The notes under the pieces: generated by a model
Databases searched by the model: none
Seen by the model: the letters and a program-made list of their open reading frames with translations, nothing else
Told to the model about the DNA's origin: nothing
Program-made: the position numbers and the translations under genes
Part shown: piece by piece, positions 15,698 to 24,041 of the stretch
Layout: each line of letters begins with the position of its first letter
How positions within the stretch are numbered: the stretch's first letter is position 1
Assembly (NCBI RefSeq): GCF_030814215.1
Contig: NZ_JAUSUT010000001.1
Coordinates: 5,766,001-5,830,000, forward strand
Direction of reading: 5' to 3'
Length of the DNA: 64,000 bases
From: Amycolatopsis thermophila
GTDB taxonomy: Bacteria; Actinomycetota; Actinomycetes; Mycobacteriales; Pseudonocardiaceae

Positions 15698-16388
15698 GAG
15701 CCTGGTCGCGTCGGTCGATCAGACCGGGCAGGTCGAGCAGCGGCCCGCGTTGCGCTACGACCGCACCATGCAGTACTTCGCGACCGTCTTGTCCGGCGAG
15801 GCGAAAGCCGTGCTCGACGCGGCCGAGCTGCTCGTGAAGATCCACTCCCGGGCCACGGGTCCGGAGCCGGTCACCGGCCGCCGTGGCATTCGATCCGCTA
15901 CCCCTACGAGGTGTTCGGCCCCGGCAAGCTGGCGGGCCTGGGCGGCGGCCGCGCATTTCCAGACGATCGACCCGGACGCCGTGCCGCGGAACCGCGCGGG
16001 GGTGCGTGAGTACTTCGAACGCTACCGGCCGAAGCTGGTCGGCTCCGAGGTCGCGCAGGACATGATGGACTTCCTGCTCGACGCGTCGCAGTACCTGGTA
16101 CCGAAGCGGATTCCCGCGTGGCTGCGTCTGGTCATCACCCGTGGGGTGCGGATGGGCGTCGTCGCGCCGCGTGCGGTTCCGGTCGTGGCGCCGGTGCCGC
16201 TGGGCGTCCCGCCGGAGCGGGACGTGATCTGGTTCCCGGCGGAGGCCTACCGCCATTTCGGCAAGCAGACGCCGCGCGAACAGTACGCGACGTTGATCGG
16301 GTCGGGCACCGCGCCGCAGCCGTATCCGGTGCACCACCACGAGCCGGTAGTGGAATTCGCCGCCGGGAAGGCGCCGCGGACCGCCTGA
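15698..16388 (+). pseudogene. broken DUF2236 / oxygenase MpaB-like gene
   Basis: The frame gives TMQYFATVLSGEAKAVLDAA and LLVKIHSRATGPEPVTG, typical of DUF2236 proteins, but the next conserved block is partly deleted and continues in another frame (WHSIRYPYEVFGPGKLAG), before returning to the first frame at HFQTIDPDAVPRNR and EVAQDMMDFLLDASQYLVPK. So there are at least two frameshifts, a loss of ~20 residues and no N-terminal third with a plausible start. DUF2236 includes the latex-clearing and MpaB-like heme oxygenases. The gene is dead as it stands. Confidence 0.8.
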
Positions 16389-16463
16389 CTTGCGGGTCCG
16401 CTTGGTGAGTTCCGGGCCCCGAACACGCCCACGGGCCGCGACGGTGGCCGGGCAGCCCCGGGG

Positions 16464-17174
16464 TCAGGGCCGGGTGGCGGTGAAGATCGCGTGGCCGGCG
16501 TGCAGCCAGACGAGGTCGACGCCGGCGAAGCCGGCCTCGCTCAGCCAGGTCAGGTTCTCGGCGACCGAGGAGGGGGTGTCGACCGGGTCGGGGCCGGGCA
16601 GGCGGTAGTAGTTCCACTGCGCCTGCGCGAACGCGCGAGCGGCCTCCGCGCCGCCCGCCTCCAGCACGGCGCGGTCCCAGTGCGCCGCCGCGATGTCGCG
16701 GGCCCGCGCGCCGACGGGTTCGACCAGGTCGGCCATGACGAACACCCCGCCGGGCACGAGCATGGCGTACAGGTCGCGGTACAGATCGCGTTTGCCGGGC
16801 CCGTCGAGGTGGTGCACGGCGAGCGAGGTCATCACACCGCCGTACGCCCCGCACCGCCAAACGCGGTCGTGGACATCGGCCCGCACGTGCTCCCACCGGG
16901 TGCCGAAGCGCGCCAGCCGCTGCGCGGCCTTGTCCAGCATCTCGGGGGAGCCGTCGAGCAGGGTCACGCGCCCGGCGGCATGACGGCGCAGGTACTCCTC
17001 GGCCAGCAGACCCTCACCGCAGCACAGGTCGAGCACGTGCGGCTCGGCCAGATCGTCCAGCAGATCGGCCACCGTCTCGATCTGCTCACGCCGCCGGGGC
17101 ACGAACGCGTCGCCGTAGGTGGTGAAGAGGTCGCTGTCGGACGGCCGCCAGCCGGCGATCCGGTCATCGGGCAT
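16464..17174 (-). CDS. class I SAM-dependent methyltransferase
   Basis: A 236-residue Rossmann methyltransferase. Motif I is VLDLCCGEGLLAEEYL near 47-62, the acidic ribose-binding residue follows in VTLLDGSPEMLD, and the post-motif region is SLAVHHLDGPGKRDLY near 118. The Met of MPDDRIAGWRP starts the protein; the start at 17174 is 29 bp beyond the end of the LysR gene, which is read in the same direction. Substrate unknown; the C-terminal WLSEAGFAGVDLVWLHAGHAIF is typical of small-molecule methylases. Confidence 0.88.
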   Translation of the reverse strand: MPDDRIAGWRPSDSDLFTTYGDAFVPRRREQIETVADLLDDLAEPHVLDLCCGEGLLAEEYLRRHAAGRVTLLDGSPEMLDKAAQRLARFGTRWEHVRADVHDRVWRCGAYGGVMTSLAVHHLDGPGKRDLYRDLYAMLVPGGVFVMADLVEPVGARARDIAAAHWDRAVLEAGGAEAARAFAQAQWNYYRLPGPDPVDTPSSVAENLTWLSEAGFAGVDLVWLHAGHAIFTATRP

Positions 17175-17202
17175 GAGCCCACCGTAGCCAGTACCGGGCC
17201 GG

Positions 17203-18081
17203 TCACCCCAGCGCGGCGCGGGCGCGGTCGAGGAACACGCGCGCCGCCGGGCTCACCGGTCCCGCCGCCCGCCACGCGAGAGCCAGGCAGCCCCGCAGCG
17301 GCGGATCGGTGATGGGCAGCGGGTGCAGGTCGGGACGCGCCGTGGCGACCGACTCCGGCAGGATCGCGACCCCGAGCCCGCGCGCGGCGAGGTCGGCCAG
17401 CACCGTCGGGTGCGCGGCCTCGAACCCGATCCGCGCGGTGAGCCCCTTGGCGGCGAACGCCTCGTCGAGCCGCGCCCGCAACCCGGTGCCGGCGGGCAGG
17501 CTGATCAGGGGGCGGGACCGCAACTCCTCCAGCGGCACGTCCGCGCGTGCGGCCCAGGCGTCGTCGCGGCCCACAGCCGCGAAGATCGCCTGGTCGGTGA
17601 GGACCGCGACGTCCAACCCGGACGGTCGCTCGTCGGTGGCCATGCTGACGATCGCCGCGTCCAGCCGCCCGGTGCGGATGCCGTCGGTCAGCTGCTCGGA
17701 CCGGTCCTCGACGAGCGTGATCTCCACACCGGGGTACTCGTCGTGGAAGTCGGCGAGCAGGCCCGGCACGTCGAAGTTGTGCGAGGTCACCATGCCGAGC
17801 GCGACCCGGCCGCGCACCAGCCCGCGGAACTCGTCGGCGACCAGGCGCGCCCCGGCGACCGCGGCCAGGGCCGCCCGGGCGTAGGGCAGGACCGCCTCGC
17901 CGACCTCGGTGGGCCGCACGGCGCGCCCGGACCGGTCGAGCAGCTCGTGGCCCAGCTCCCGTTCCAGCCGCCTGATCTGGGCGGACACGCCCGGCTGAGC
18001 CACGTGCACCCGCTCCGCGGCGCGCGTGAAGTTGCCCTCCTCGGCGACCATCACGAAGTACTCCAGCTGGCGCAGTTCCAT
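17203..18081 (-). CDS. LysR-type transcriptional regulator
   Basis: A 292-residue regulator with a winged helix-turn-helix at residues 1-60 (MELRQLEYFVMVAEEGNFTRAAERVHVAQPGVSAQIRRLE) and a periplasmic-binding-like effector domain from about 90. The family usually controls a divergent gene; here that is the SnoaL-like protein at 18170. An imperfect palindrome of LysR type lies 8 bp beyond its start codon, so autoregulation is likely. The effector cannot be guessed. Confidence 0.93.
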   Translation of the reverse strand: MELRQLEYFVMVAEEGNFTRAAERVHVAQPGVSAQIRRLERELGHELLDRSGRAVRPTEVGEAVLPYARAALAAVAGARLVADEFRGLVRGRVALGMVTSHNFDVPGLLADFHDEYPGVEITLVEDRSEQLTDGIRTGRLDAAIVSMATDERPSGLDVAVLTDQAIFAAVGRDDAWAARADVPLEELRSRPLISLPAGTGLRARLDEAFAAKGLTARIGFEAAHPTVLADLAARGLGVAILPESVATARPDLHPLPITDPPLRGCLALAWRAAGPVSPAARVFLDRARAALG

Positions 18082-18088
18082 AACAGTC

Positions 18089-18107
18089 GATTCTAACTCC
18101 TAGATTC
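18089..18107. promoter_or_regulatory. candidate LysR operator
   Basis: GATTCTA and TAGATTC (6 of 7 complementary) flank ACTCC. It is one of the few AT-rich stretches locally and contains a T-N11-A pattern. It is 8 bp upstream of the LysR start and 63 bp before the divergent SnoaL-like gene. Confidence 0.5.
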
Positions 18108-18169
18108 ACCAGCTCTTGGACTTCTGGCCGTGGCCAGGACACGCTGGGGGAGACGAAAGGAGCACAACC

Positions 18170-18526
18170 ATGATCGAGAAGGCCACCACACCCGAGGACC
18201 TGGCCGTGATGTTCGTCGAGCGCGCCAACGCGCGGGACGCGAAGGCGATGTCGGAGCTCTACGCCGAGGACGCGGTGCTGGCGTTCCCGCCCGGTTCGCA
18301 GACGGTCGGGCGCGAGGCCATCCGCACGGTGCTCGAACGGCTGGTCGAGCAGGGCGGCGAGTTCCAGGTCGAGGACCCGATGCCGACGGTGTACTACGGC
18401 GATCTCGCCCTGACCTCGACACGGCCCGCCGACGACACCGGCGGACGCGTCCAGGTCGTGAAACGGCAGCCGGACGGGACCTGGCTGCGGATCATCGACC
18501 GTCCGGAGATCCACCGTCCCCGGTGA
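18170..18526 (+). CDS. SnoaL/NTF2-fold protein (DUF4440-like)
   Basis: A 118-residue protein with the cone-shaped NTF2 fold pattern: helix DLAVMFVERANARDAKAMSELYAEDAVL, then GSQTVGREAIRTVLERLV and the strands DLALTSTRP and VQVVKRQPDGTWLRIIDRP. Such stand-alone domains act as isomerases, dehydratases or ligand binders; there is no evidence for a particular reaction. AAAGGAGCACAACC before the ATG is a strong ribosome-binding site and fixes the start. Divergent from the LysR gene, its probable regulator. Confidence 0.85.
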   Translation: MIEKATTPEDLAVMFVERANARDAKAMSELYAEDAVLAFPPGSQTVGREAIRTVLERLVEQGGEFQVEDPMPTVYYGDLALTSTRPADDTGGRVQVVKRQPDGTWLRIIDRPEIHRPR

Positions 18527-18671
18527 GCCGGGCCCGCCCCGCGCGGTACGGTGATCGTCACGACGACCGAGGAGGTGAGACCCGTTTCCGCAACCGCAAC
18601 CCGGGTGCTCCCTTCCGGCGGCCACCACGACCGGTGAGCCGCGAGCGCCCGTTCTCCCGAAAGGCGCTCCC

Positions 18672-19436
18672 ATGTCGCTCGATTCCGTTCTCGTCGGCCG
18701 TCTGCGCGCGGCCGGCTGTGTGTTCGCCGAGGACGAAGCCCGTCTCCTGCTCGAAGCCGCCCGCACGCCGGCCGAGCTGGAGGTGCTCACGGCCCGGCGG
18801 GTCGCCGGTGAGCCGCTGGAACACCTCCTCGGCTGGGCGGAGTTCCGGGACCTGCGCATCCACGTGGAGCCGGGGGTGTTCGTGCCGCGCCGCCGCACCG
18901 AGCTGCTGGTCGAGCAGGCGGTGCGGTTCGCCCCGGCGCACCCGGTCGCCGTGGACCTGTGCTGCGGTTCGGGTGCGGCGGGCGCCGCCCTGGCCGCCGA
19001 GCTCGACCTCGCCGAGCTGCACGCCGCCGATCTCGATCCCGCCGCCGTGCGGTGCGCCCGGCGCAACATCACCCGTGGGCAGGTCCACGAAGGCGACCTC
19101 TACGACGCGCTGCCCGCACGGTTGCGCGGGCGCGTGGACCTGCTGGTGGCGAACGCACCGTACGTGCCGACGGAGGCCGTCGCGCTCATGCCACCCGAGG
19201 CTCGGCTGCACGAGCCGCAACTGGCCCTCGACGGGGGCTCCGACGGGCTCGACATCCTACGCCGCGTGGTCGCCGGTGCACCGGACTGGCTCGCGCCGGG
19301 CGGCCACCTGTTCGTCGAGACGAGTGAACGGCAAGCACCGGTGCTCGCCGGGGCGGCGACCGCGGCCGGACTCGCGGCACAGGTGGTCACCTCCGCCGAC
19401 CTGGACGCCACGGCGATCGTCGCCCGCCGTGACTGA
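18672..19436 (+). CDS. PrmC/HemK-like protein-glutamine methyltransferase homologue
   Basis: The 254-residue protein has the HemK-family N-terminal helical part, FVPRRRTELLVEQAV before the fold, motif I VDLCCGSGAAGAAL near 96 and the catalytic loop NAPYVPTEAV near 160. True PrmC, which methylates the GGQ glutamine of release factors, has NPPY; NAPY marks a separate actinobacterial subgroup of unknown substrate. No prfA or prfB gene is near. The last 8 bp overlap the start of the AraC-type regulator. The 145 bp upstream contain an unusual ribosome-binding-site-like GAGGAGGTGAG at 18569-18579 with no clear gene behind it. Confidence 0.85.
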   Translation: MSLDSVLVGRLRAAGCVFAEDEARLLLEAARTPAELEVLTARRVAGEPLEHLLGWAEFRDLRIHVEPGVFVPRRRTELLVEQAVRFAPAHPVAVDLCCGSGAAGAALAAELDLAELHAADLDPAAVRCARRNITRGQVHEGDLYDALPARLRGRVDLLVANAPYVPTEAVALMPPEARLHEPQLALDGGSDGLDILRRVVAGAPDWLAPGGHLFVETSERQAPVLAGAATAAGLAAQVVTSADLDATAIVARRD

Positions 19437-20211
19437 CCGGGTCGAACACCGCTACGGGCCGGAGAACATCCGGCTGGTCACCGCGTCCTTCCGCGGCCAC
19501 CACTTCGTGCCACACACCCACAGCGAGTACGCCATCGCGGTCGTCGAACGCGGCGTCGAGGCGGTGCGGTACCGCGGCGTCACCGAACACGCGCCCGCGG
19601 GCAGCCTCTTGCTCCTCGACGCCGACACCGTCCACGCGGGACGACCGGCGGTCGCCGAAGGCTGGGACTACCGCGTCTTCTACGTCCCACCGGAGCTTCT
19701 GGCCGAACTGGCCGGGCACCGGCCGCGCTTCACCACGCCCACGCCGCACGATCCCGACCTCACCGCCCGGCTCACCGGCCTGCACCGCGATCCGGCGCTG
19801 GACACCCTCGAGGAAGCGTTTTCCCTCGTCCTGGCCCGGTATTCGAGCACCGCTCCGGACGAGGCCGACGCGCCCGCCGTCGTGCGGCGCGTGCGGCGCG
19901 CCCTGCACGCCGATCTCCACCACACCCCGAGCCTCGAGGAGCTCGCGGAGTTCGCCGGGATGCCCCGCTTCCAGCTCCTGCGGGCCTTCCGCCGGGAGAC
20001 CGGCCTGACCCCGCACGGTTATCTGCGGCAACTGCGGCTGCGGCACGCGCAGCAGTTGCTCACCGCCGGCCACACCGTCGCCCGCGCCGCCGCGGAAAGC
20101 GGTTTCCACGACCAGTCGCACCTGCACCGGCATTTCCGCCGCACCTTCGGCGGGACCCCGGGCAGCTTCGCGCGCAACGACGTACAAGGCGGGCGGCGGT
20201 GCGACTCCTAG
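19429..20211 (+). CDS. AraC-family transcriptional regulator with cupin domain
   Basis: The 260-residue protein starts at GTG overlapping the previous stop by 8 bp. The N-terminal cupin (HHFVPHTHSEYAIAVVERG, GSLLLLDADTVHAG) binds a small ligand or metal, and the C-terminal double helix-turn-helix is clear: SLEELAEFAGMPRFQLLRAF, then ARAAAESGFHDQSHLHRHFR. It is downstream of the PrmC-like gene and 11 bp before the cysteine hydrolase gene, so it may control that enzyme and the P450. Confidence 0.93.
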   Translation: MTDRVEHRYGPENIRLVTASFRGHHFVPHTHSEYAIAVVERGVEAVRYRGVTEHAPAGSLLLLDADTVHAGRPAVAEGWDYRVFYVPPELLAELAGHRPRFTTPTPHDPDLTARLTGLHRDPALDTLEEAFSLVLARYSSTAPDEADAPAVVRRVRRALHADLHHTPSLEELAEFAGMPRFQLLRAFRRETGLTPHGYLRQLRLRHAQQLLTAGHTVARAAAESGFHDQSHLHRHFRRTFGGTPGSFARNDVQGGRRCDS

Positions 20212-20222
20212 CGTCACCGGTC

Positions 20223-20858
20223 ATGGACGAGTACACCCGCCCCGAGTTCTCCCGCAGCGCCCTGCTGACGATCGACCTGCAGCAGGATTTCCTCGACATC
20301 CCCGGAACACGTGCGGTGCTGCCCGCCGTGCGGCGCCTGACGCGCGCCTTCCTCGACGCCGGGCGGCCGGTCGTGCACGCCGTGCGCCTGTACCGGCCGG
20401 ACGGCAGCAACGCCGAGCGGTGCCGGCGCGCCACGATCGCCGCGGGCAGCACCATGGCCGCGCCGGGTTCGGCGGGCTCCCAGCTCGCCGACGGTCTCGG
20501 TGGCGTACTCGATCACGAGACCCTGCTGGCGGGCGAGGTCCAGGAGTTCCGGCCGGGGGAGTACGCGATGTACAAGCCGCGGTGGAGCGCGTTCTTCCGC
20601 ACGCCCCTGGCCGAGCACCTGGCGCCGGTCACGACGGTCGTCGTGACCGGCGCCAACTACCCGAACTGTCCGCGCTCGACCCTGATCGAGGCCACCGAAC
20701 TCGACTTCCGCACCGTGGCGGTGCGCGACGCGATCTCCGGCTGGGCCGACGCCGCCGACCGCGAACTGGCCGGCCTGGGCATCGCCTGCCTCCCGGAGGC
20801 GGAGGTGCTGTCCGGCTTGGCCGGTGTCACCGCGTGCCGCGGCGGGACGGCACACTAG
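20223..20858 (+). CDS. cysteine hydrolase, isochorismatase-like
   Basis: A 211-residue protein with the three catalytic positions of this family: Asp in LLTIDLQQDFLD (residue ~18), Lys in EYAMYKPRWSAFF and Cys in VVTGANYPNCPRST. The loop before the cysteine (ANYPNCP in place of GxxTNxC) is atypical. Members hydrolyse amides or enol ethers (nicotinamidase, biuret hydrolase, isochorismatase). It follows the AraC regulator by 11 bp and precedes the P450 by 83 bp, so a small catabolic or tailoring unit is plausible. Confidence 0.87.
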   Translation: MDEYTRPEFSRSALLTIDLQQDFLDIPGTRAVLPAVRRLTRAFLDAGRPVVHAVRLYRPDGSNAERCRRATIAAGSTMAAPGSAGSQLADGLGGVLDHETLLAGEVQEFRPGEYAMYKPRWSAFFRTPLAEHLAPVTTVVVTGANYPNCPRSTLIEATELDFRTVAVRDAISGWADAADRELAGLGIACLPEAEVLSGLAGVTACRGGTAH

Positions 20859-20941
20859 GCCGGACGGAGGTTTTGCCTTGTGTCGACCAGACCAGCTGTG
20901 GCTTCTTAGGACCGCGTACCAGCTGCCGGATGAGGAGTGCC

Positions 20942-22168
20942 GTGAGCCAGGCCAGTGAACTTTCCGGGCACGACCGCACCGACCCGGTGCGCGAACGGGC
21001 CCGCACCTTCGATCACCTCGACCCGGCGGTGGCGGGAACCGTGCACGAGGTGCTGGGCGAGTTCCGGCGGGAATGCCCGGTCGCGCACAGCGAAGCACAC
21101 GGCGGCATGTTCGTGGTGACCCGGTTCGACGACCTCAAGCACGTCGCCGAGCACGGGGAGGTCTTCTCCTCGGCCGCGGAAGTCGGAGCGGTGGTCGTGG
21201 CGCCCGAGACCGGCGCCGTGATCGCGCCACTGTTCGAACAGGACCTGGCCGAGCACGCCGCCTGGCGGCGGCATCTCCAGCCGTTCTTCACCCCACGCGC
21301 CGCGGCGACGCACACCGACTACGTGCGCCGCGTCGCCCGGGAAGTCGTGGCCGAGCTCGCCCCGCTCGGCGAGGCCGATCTGGTGCCGGCGTTGTGCGCG
21401 CGGATCCCGCCACTGGTGATCGCCTCGCTGATGGGCATCCCGGAACCGGAGCGGCCGGTGCTGGCGTCGCTGGTGCACCGGCTGGCCGGCGCCGGCAGCG
21501 AGCAGGAGGCCGCCGCCGTCGGCCAGGAGTACACCGAGTTCCTGCTCGCCCAGATCCGGTCCCGCCGCGGCAAGGACGGCGACGACGTGCTGACCTCGGT
21601 CGTCAACAGCGAGATCGGCGGCAAGCTCGCCGGCGACTACGAACTGCTCAAGTTCGCGTTCCTGCTCGTGGCCGCGGGGAATCTGACGACCACCGACCAG
21701 CTGGCCAGCATCCTGCTCGAGCTGGCCCAGGACCCGGCGCTGCGCGCTCGTGTCGTGGCCGACCCCGGCCTGATCCCGCAGCTGGTCGAGGAGAGCGTGC
21801 GGCACGAGTCGGCGGTCGCGGCGACCGGCCGTACCGTGGTCGCGGAGACCGAACTGGCCGGCGTGCCGTTGCGGCCAGGTGACCGGATGCTGCTGACCTG
21901 GGGCTCGGGCAACCGCGACGAGCGCTACTTCCCCGACGGCGACGAGTTCCGGCTGGGCCGGCCGCGCAAGCCGCACCTGGGCTGGGGCGCGGGCGCCCAC
22001 CGCTGCCTCGGACTGCACGTGGCGCGCGTGGAGCTGCGGGTGATCTGCGAAGAACTGCTCGCCGCCATCCCGGATTTCACGTTGCCCCCGGGGTTCGTGC
22101 CGCAACGCACCTACGGCGTGATCCGGGGCGTGAAAGCGCTTCCCGTGGTGTGGTCAGCCGACCGCTGA
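20942..22168 (+). CDS. cytochrome P450
   Basis: A 408-residue soluble P450 starting at GTG behind GAGGAG. The ExxR pair is EESVRHES and the heme loop is GWGAGAHRCLGLHVAR with the thiolate at Cys355. Two positions differ from the usual pattern: Trp replaces the heme-loop Phe, and the I-helix oxygen-activation motif reads AAGNLTTTD (244-252), with Leu where Asp/Glu normally sits. No ferredoxin or reductase gene is adjacent. Substrate unknown. It ends 15 bp inside the convergent GntR gene. Confidence 0.93.
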   Translation: MSQASELSGHDRTDPVRERARTFDHLDPAVAGTVHEVLGEFRRECPVAHSEAHGGMFVVTRFDDLKHVAEHGEVFSSAAEVGAVVVAPETGAVIAPLFEQDLAEHAAWRRHLQPFFTPRAAATHTDYVRRVAREVVAELAPLGEADLVPALCARIPPLVIASLMGIPEPERPVLASLVHRLAGAGSEQEAAAVGQEYTEFLLAQIRSRRGKDGDDVLTSVVNSEIGGKLAGDYELLKFAFLLVAAGNLTTTDQLASILLELAQDPALRARVVADPGLIPQLVEESVRHESAVAATGRTVVAETELAGVPLRPGDRMLLTWGSGNRDERYFPDGDEFRLGRPRKPHLGWGAGAHRCLGLHVARVELRVICEELLAAIPDFTLPPGFVPQRTYGVIRGVKALPVVWSADR

Positions 22169-22834
22169 GCGGATGCCGCGCAGGACGGGTTCCAGGTTCG
22201 CCACCGTGGCAGCAACGGCTGCCTCGGCGTCGCCGCGTTCCAGGGCCTCGAGGAGGTCGGCGTGGGCGGGGGAGGAGTCCGGCAGGTCCGTCTCGTGGCG
22301 GACCAGTTCGGTCAGGATCTCCCGCAGCACCGGCTCGGCGGCGGTGAACAGGCTGAGCAGGAGGGCGTTGCCGGACAGCTCCACGACGGCGCGGTGGAAG
22401 GCGAGATCGGCGTCGACGAACACCGCCGGGTCGCTGTCCTTCGTGTTCTGCCGCTCCTGAAGGCCCGCCCGGAGGCGTTCGACGTCCTCGGGCCGGACGC
22501 GCTGCGCCGCGAGGCGGGCGGCCTCGACCTCCAGCGCCCGGCGGACCTCGTAGACCTCGAGGACGCGTGCCCGTCGCACCAGCCGGCGCACGTCCCCGGT
22601 GTCGTTCTCCGCGGCGGCGACGAACGTCCCGGCGCCGTGCCGGACGTCGAGCAGCCCGTCCTGGACCAGCAGGCGAACCGCCTCCCGCACCGAGGAACGC
22701 CCGACGCCGAACTCGGCCGCGAGCTGCACCTCGTTGGGGAGCCGGTCGCCGGTGGACCAGTCGCCGCGCCGCAGACGCTGCCGCAGCAGGCTCGCCACCT
22801 GGGGCACCACCGGTCCACGGCGCAGCTCGGTCAT
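22154..22834 (-). CDS. GntR-family regulator, FadR/FCD subfamily
   Basis: The 226-residue protein has the GntR winged helix at ~10-75 (LPNEVQLAAEFGVGRSSVREAVRLLVQDGLLDVRHGAGTFV, shown here as one run of family motif) and an all-helical FCD domain with the metal-ligand pattern DADLAFHRAVVELSGN and SPAHADLLEALERGD. FCD regulators sense organic acids or sugar acids. No divergent enzyme gene is adjacent; the only candidates are the convergent P450 and a hypothetical gene upstream. Confidence 0.92.
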   Translation of the reverse strand: MTELRRGPVVPQVASLLRQRLRRGDWSTGDRLPNEVQLAAEFGVGRSSVREAVRLLVQDGLLDVRHGAGTFVAAAENDTGDVRRLVRRARVLEVYEVRRALEVEAARLAAQRVRPEDVERLRAGLQERQNTKDSDPAVFVDADLAFHRAVVELSGNALLLSLFTAAEPVLREILTELVRHETDLPDSSPAHADLLEALERGDAEAAVAATVANLEPVLRGIRSAVG

Positions 22835-22853
22835 GGCGGGAACCGTAGCACCG

Positions 22854-22863
22854 CAGACGTCTG
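22854..22863. promoter_or_regulatory. palindrome CAGACGTCTG upstream of GntR
   Basis: A perfect 10-bp palindrome 19 bp before the GntR start codon, the place where FadR-type regulators commonly bind for autoregulation. Confidence 0.4.
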
Positions 22864-22931
22864 AGGACTCTGGCCGCGCTCACAGTGCGGCCGATCAGGC
22901 GCCGTGGCGGCGCGCCCCATCGGGCGGGAGG

Positions 22932-23267
22932 TCAGCGGGGGAGATGCGTGCTGTGCGCGTCGAAGGCCCGTTGCAGCTCCCAGTCGGTGAGCAGGAAGAG
23001 GAACGGGCGGCCCGCGCAGCGGGGGCACACCGTCGCGCAGGCGGCCTCGAAGCCGTCCGGCCCGCTGAACACCGAGGTGACGACGCGCAGATCGTCGTCG
23101 TCGGCGCCGCACCCGTCGCACTTCTCGGCGATCGGGCAGGCGCTGCGGTCGGTGAGCGCGTCCCGCGACGGGTCGAAGGCCAGGTTGTCCAGATCGTCGT
23201 CGTCCTGCCACGCCGGCGGCCGGGACTGGCGCAGACGCCGCCAGCGGCTCTGCAGCTTCAAGGCCAT
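22932..23267 (-). CDS. hypothetical protein with Cys-rich zinc-binding core
   Basis: A 111-residue protein starting MALKLQSRWRRLRQ. An acidic linker (WQDDDDLDNLAFDPSRD) is followed by CPIAEKCDGCGADDDDL and VCPRCAGRPFLFLLTD, probably a split zinc ribbon with four to five Cys. No enzyme motif is present. The strongly charged termini suggest a soluble adaptor. I do not recognise the family. Confidence 0.65.
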   Translation of the reverse strand: MALKLQSRWRRLRQSRPPAWQDDDDLDNLAFDPSRDALTDRSACPIAEKCDGCGADDDDLRVVTSVFSGPDGFEAACATVCPRCAGRPFLFLLTDWELQRAFDAHSTHLPR

Positions 23268-23424
23268 CGCGCTGTCCCTTCCTGCCGCGGTGGGTGGATC
23301 TCCATGCTGGGACGGCTGTCGCCGGAGGGGCGGGAAGATGACCGGGTCGGGTGGCAGGAACGCACCGATCAGGGGACGCGGCGGCGCTCACCGGGGTGAG
23401 CCTTTTCCGGCCCGGCACCAGGCC

Positions 23425-24014
23425 GCAACCACACCTTTGCCGAGGCGAACACGGCCGAAAACGAGGCCAACCTCATCAACGGCTACTACGCGCGGCCCGC
23501 GATCCTGAACTGGCCGGGGATGTGACCGGCAGGCAGGTTCTCGACGCCGGCTGCGGTTCCGGGGGCCCTGTCCGCGGTGCTGCGCGACCGGGGAGCCATC
23601 GTGACCGGCTTCGACTCCAGCGCCAGGATGGTGGAGCTGGCTCGGCAGCGGCTCAGCGCCGACGCGGCTGTGCAGGTGGCCGATCTGGGCAGCCCGCTGC
23701 CGTTTCCCGACGGCGCGTTCGACGATGTCGTCGCCGCCTTGGTACTGCACTACCTGGGGGACTGGACCGCGCCACTGGCCGAGTTGCGGCGCGTGCTCAG
23801 GCCCCGCGGCCGGCTGATCGTGTCCGTCCACCACCCGACAGAGGGCCGTGCTGACCTACTGGCAGCGGGGTTCCGAACAGCCGTCATCAGCGAACCGCGC
23901 CCAGCACCCGGTGCCCGCGACCTGTTCCGGGATGAACTCGCGGACAGGTCGGCGTTTCTGTGCTTTCTGTTCTTCGTCCTGGAGGCCGCCTCTCGATCAA
24001 ACGACGAGCGGTGA
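23425..24014 (+). pseudogene. frameshifted SAM-dependent methyltransferase gene
   Basis: Three reading frames together give an ordinary class I methyltransferase: HTFAEANTAENEANLINGYY and PAIL in one frame, then LAGDVTGRQVLDAGCGSG in the next after a shift near 23507, then ALSAVLRDRGAIVTGFDSSA after a second shift in the G run at 23560-23566. Past residue ~95 the frame stays open to EPRPAPGARDLF and CFLFFVLEA, but about 60 residues usually present between SVHHP and the RADLLAAGF helix are missing. Two frameshifts and an in-frame deletion make this a decayed gene. Confidence 0.8.
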
Positions 24015-24041
24015 CGGGACGGGCGGCTCGGCGAACTCCCG

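Noticed and set aside
18541..18671. GAGGAGGTGAG followed by a 20-codon frame, possibly a leader peptide for the PrmC-like gene.
   Set aside because: The GTG has no properly spaced ribosome-binding site and the peptide has no attenuator-like residue run.
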